Shown in pieces: positions 63,829 through 64,000 of a stretch of 64,000 bases of DNA. Numbering within the stretch: position 1 is the first letter of the stretch; each line of letters starts with the position of its first letter. The notes beneath the pieces are model-generated. The model was not told the origin of the DNA. It made no database searches and saw only the letters and a program-made list of their open reading frames with translations. The DNA lies in contig NZ_BJDZ01000008.1 in the NCBI RefSeq assembly GCF_005405405.1, positions 53,257 to 117,256 of the forward strand. The letters run 5' to 3'. Origin of the DNA: Lactiplantibacillus plajomi (GTDB taxonomy: Bacteria > Bacillota > Bacilli > Lactobacillales > Lactobacillaceae). A program made the position numbers and the translations under genes.

Positions 63829-63865
63829 AGCTCTGTAAAACCAAACCGGTTTTACAGAGCTTTTT
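63829..63865 (+). terminator. Hairpin with T run at the break of the ABC gene
   Basis: AGCTCTGTAAAACC pairs with GGTTTTACAGAGCT across a 5-nt loop, followed by TTTTT. It lies directly after the truncation point and could be part of an inserted element. Confidence 0.7.
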
Positions 63866-64000
63866 GAATTACAGTGGAATATGTGGAGCTAAAGATCGAA
63901 CATGCCCTTTGGACTTCAAGTCCGTATTACAAACCGATCACCGCCATTATTCTTAGTAATTCAGGTTTAAGTATGTTGGTCTTCGAGACCGTGTTTAGGA
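63866..64000. other. Unidentified sequence at window edge, possible insertion
   Basis: No continuation of the ABC ATPase in any frame. A minus-strand frame encodes a short C terminus (LNTVSKTNILKPELLRIMAV) and a plus-strand frame is open to the window edge; neither is recognised. Probably foreign DNA, not assignable here. Confidence 0.35.

Overview
The window looks like a chromosomal segment from Lactobacillaceae, most likely Lactiplantibacillus or a near relative. The evidence is strong AGGAGG-type ribosome sites, several T-box leaders, a tmRNA tag ending ALAA, a glcU-pgi pair, a T-box-controlled hisZ-type histidine operon, and a wall-anchored protein with an LPQTxE-type sorting motif. The genus is an inference; no ribosomal RNA is present.

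Region 1-4100 (minus strand): an ArsR-controlled stress operon (regulator, DJ-1/PfpI protein, NAD-binding protein cut by the window edge), a CorA transporter and a VanZ-RDD membrane protein. Region 4250-12920 is a complete histidine pathway: histidinol phosphatase, then a promoter and T-box driving hisZ-G-D-B-H-A-F-I-E-C. Region 13100-19470 has a TerC exporter, a 3-hydroxyacid dehydrogenase, an NADH oxidase/peroxidase with a Per-box-like operator, and a TrpX-type ABC importer behind an unusual structured leader. Region 19600-23470 is a Met T-box operon (metA, metY, hom). A third T-box controls a ketopantoate-reductase-like gene, whose leader carries an odd cluster of CACATAG heptamers (24852-24972).

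Region 26000-46900 is mostly housekeeping: ABC-F factor, Lrp regulator, murein peptidase, NrtR-type regulator beside a NiaP-like transporter, ECF S component, tmRNA, EamA transporter, ACT/DUF711 pair, two-component system, rRNA methyltransferase-like protein, glcU and pgi, with several small membrane proteins.

The most unusual part is 47176-59087. A MacB-like ABC transporter, a TagE/TarM-like glycosyltransferase and an LmrA-like exporter come first. They are followed by ten tandem genes (53134-54921), each for a 42-45 residue peptide sharing a core around LPGTHT and an amphipathic C-terminal helix. Next come a KxYKxGKxW-signal, MucBP, Thr/Pro-repeat, sortase-anchored adhesin and a coiled-coil protein resembling the accessory half of a surface-protein glycosyltransferase. 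I do not recognise the peptide family. Copies 5 and 10 encode identical peptides although their DNA differs at 14 synonymous positions, so the family is real and constrained. The peptides may be secreted toxins, surfactants or signals, or surface components linked to the adhesin; the sequence alone does not decide.

The window ends with a MarR regulator, small proteins, a universal stress protein, two tRNAs, a YxeA-like protein and an ABC exporter gene truncated just after its Walker A motif.
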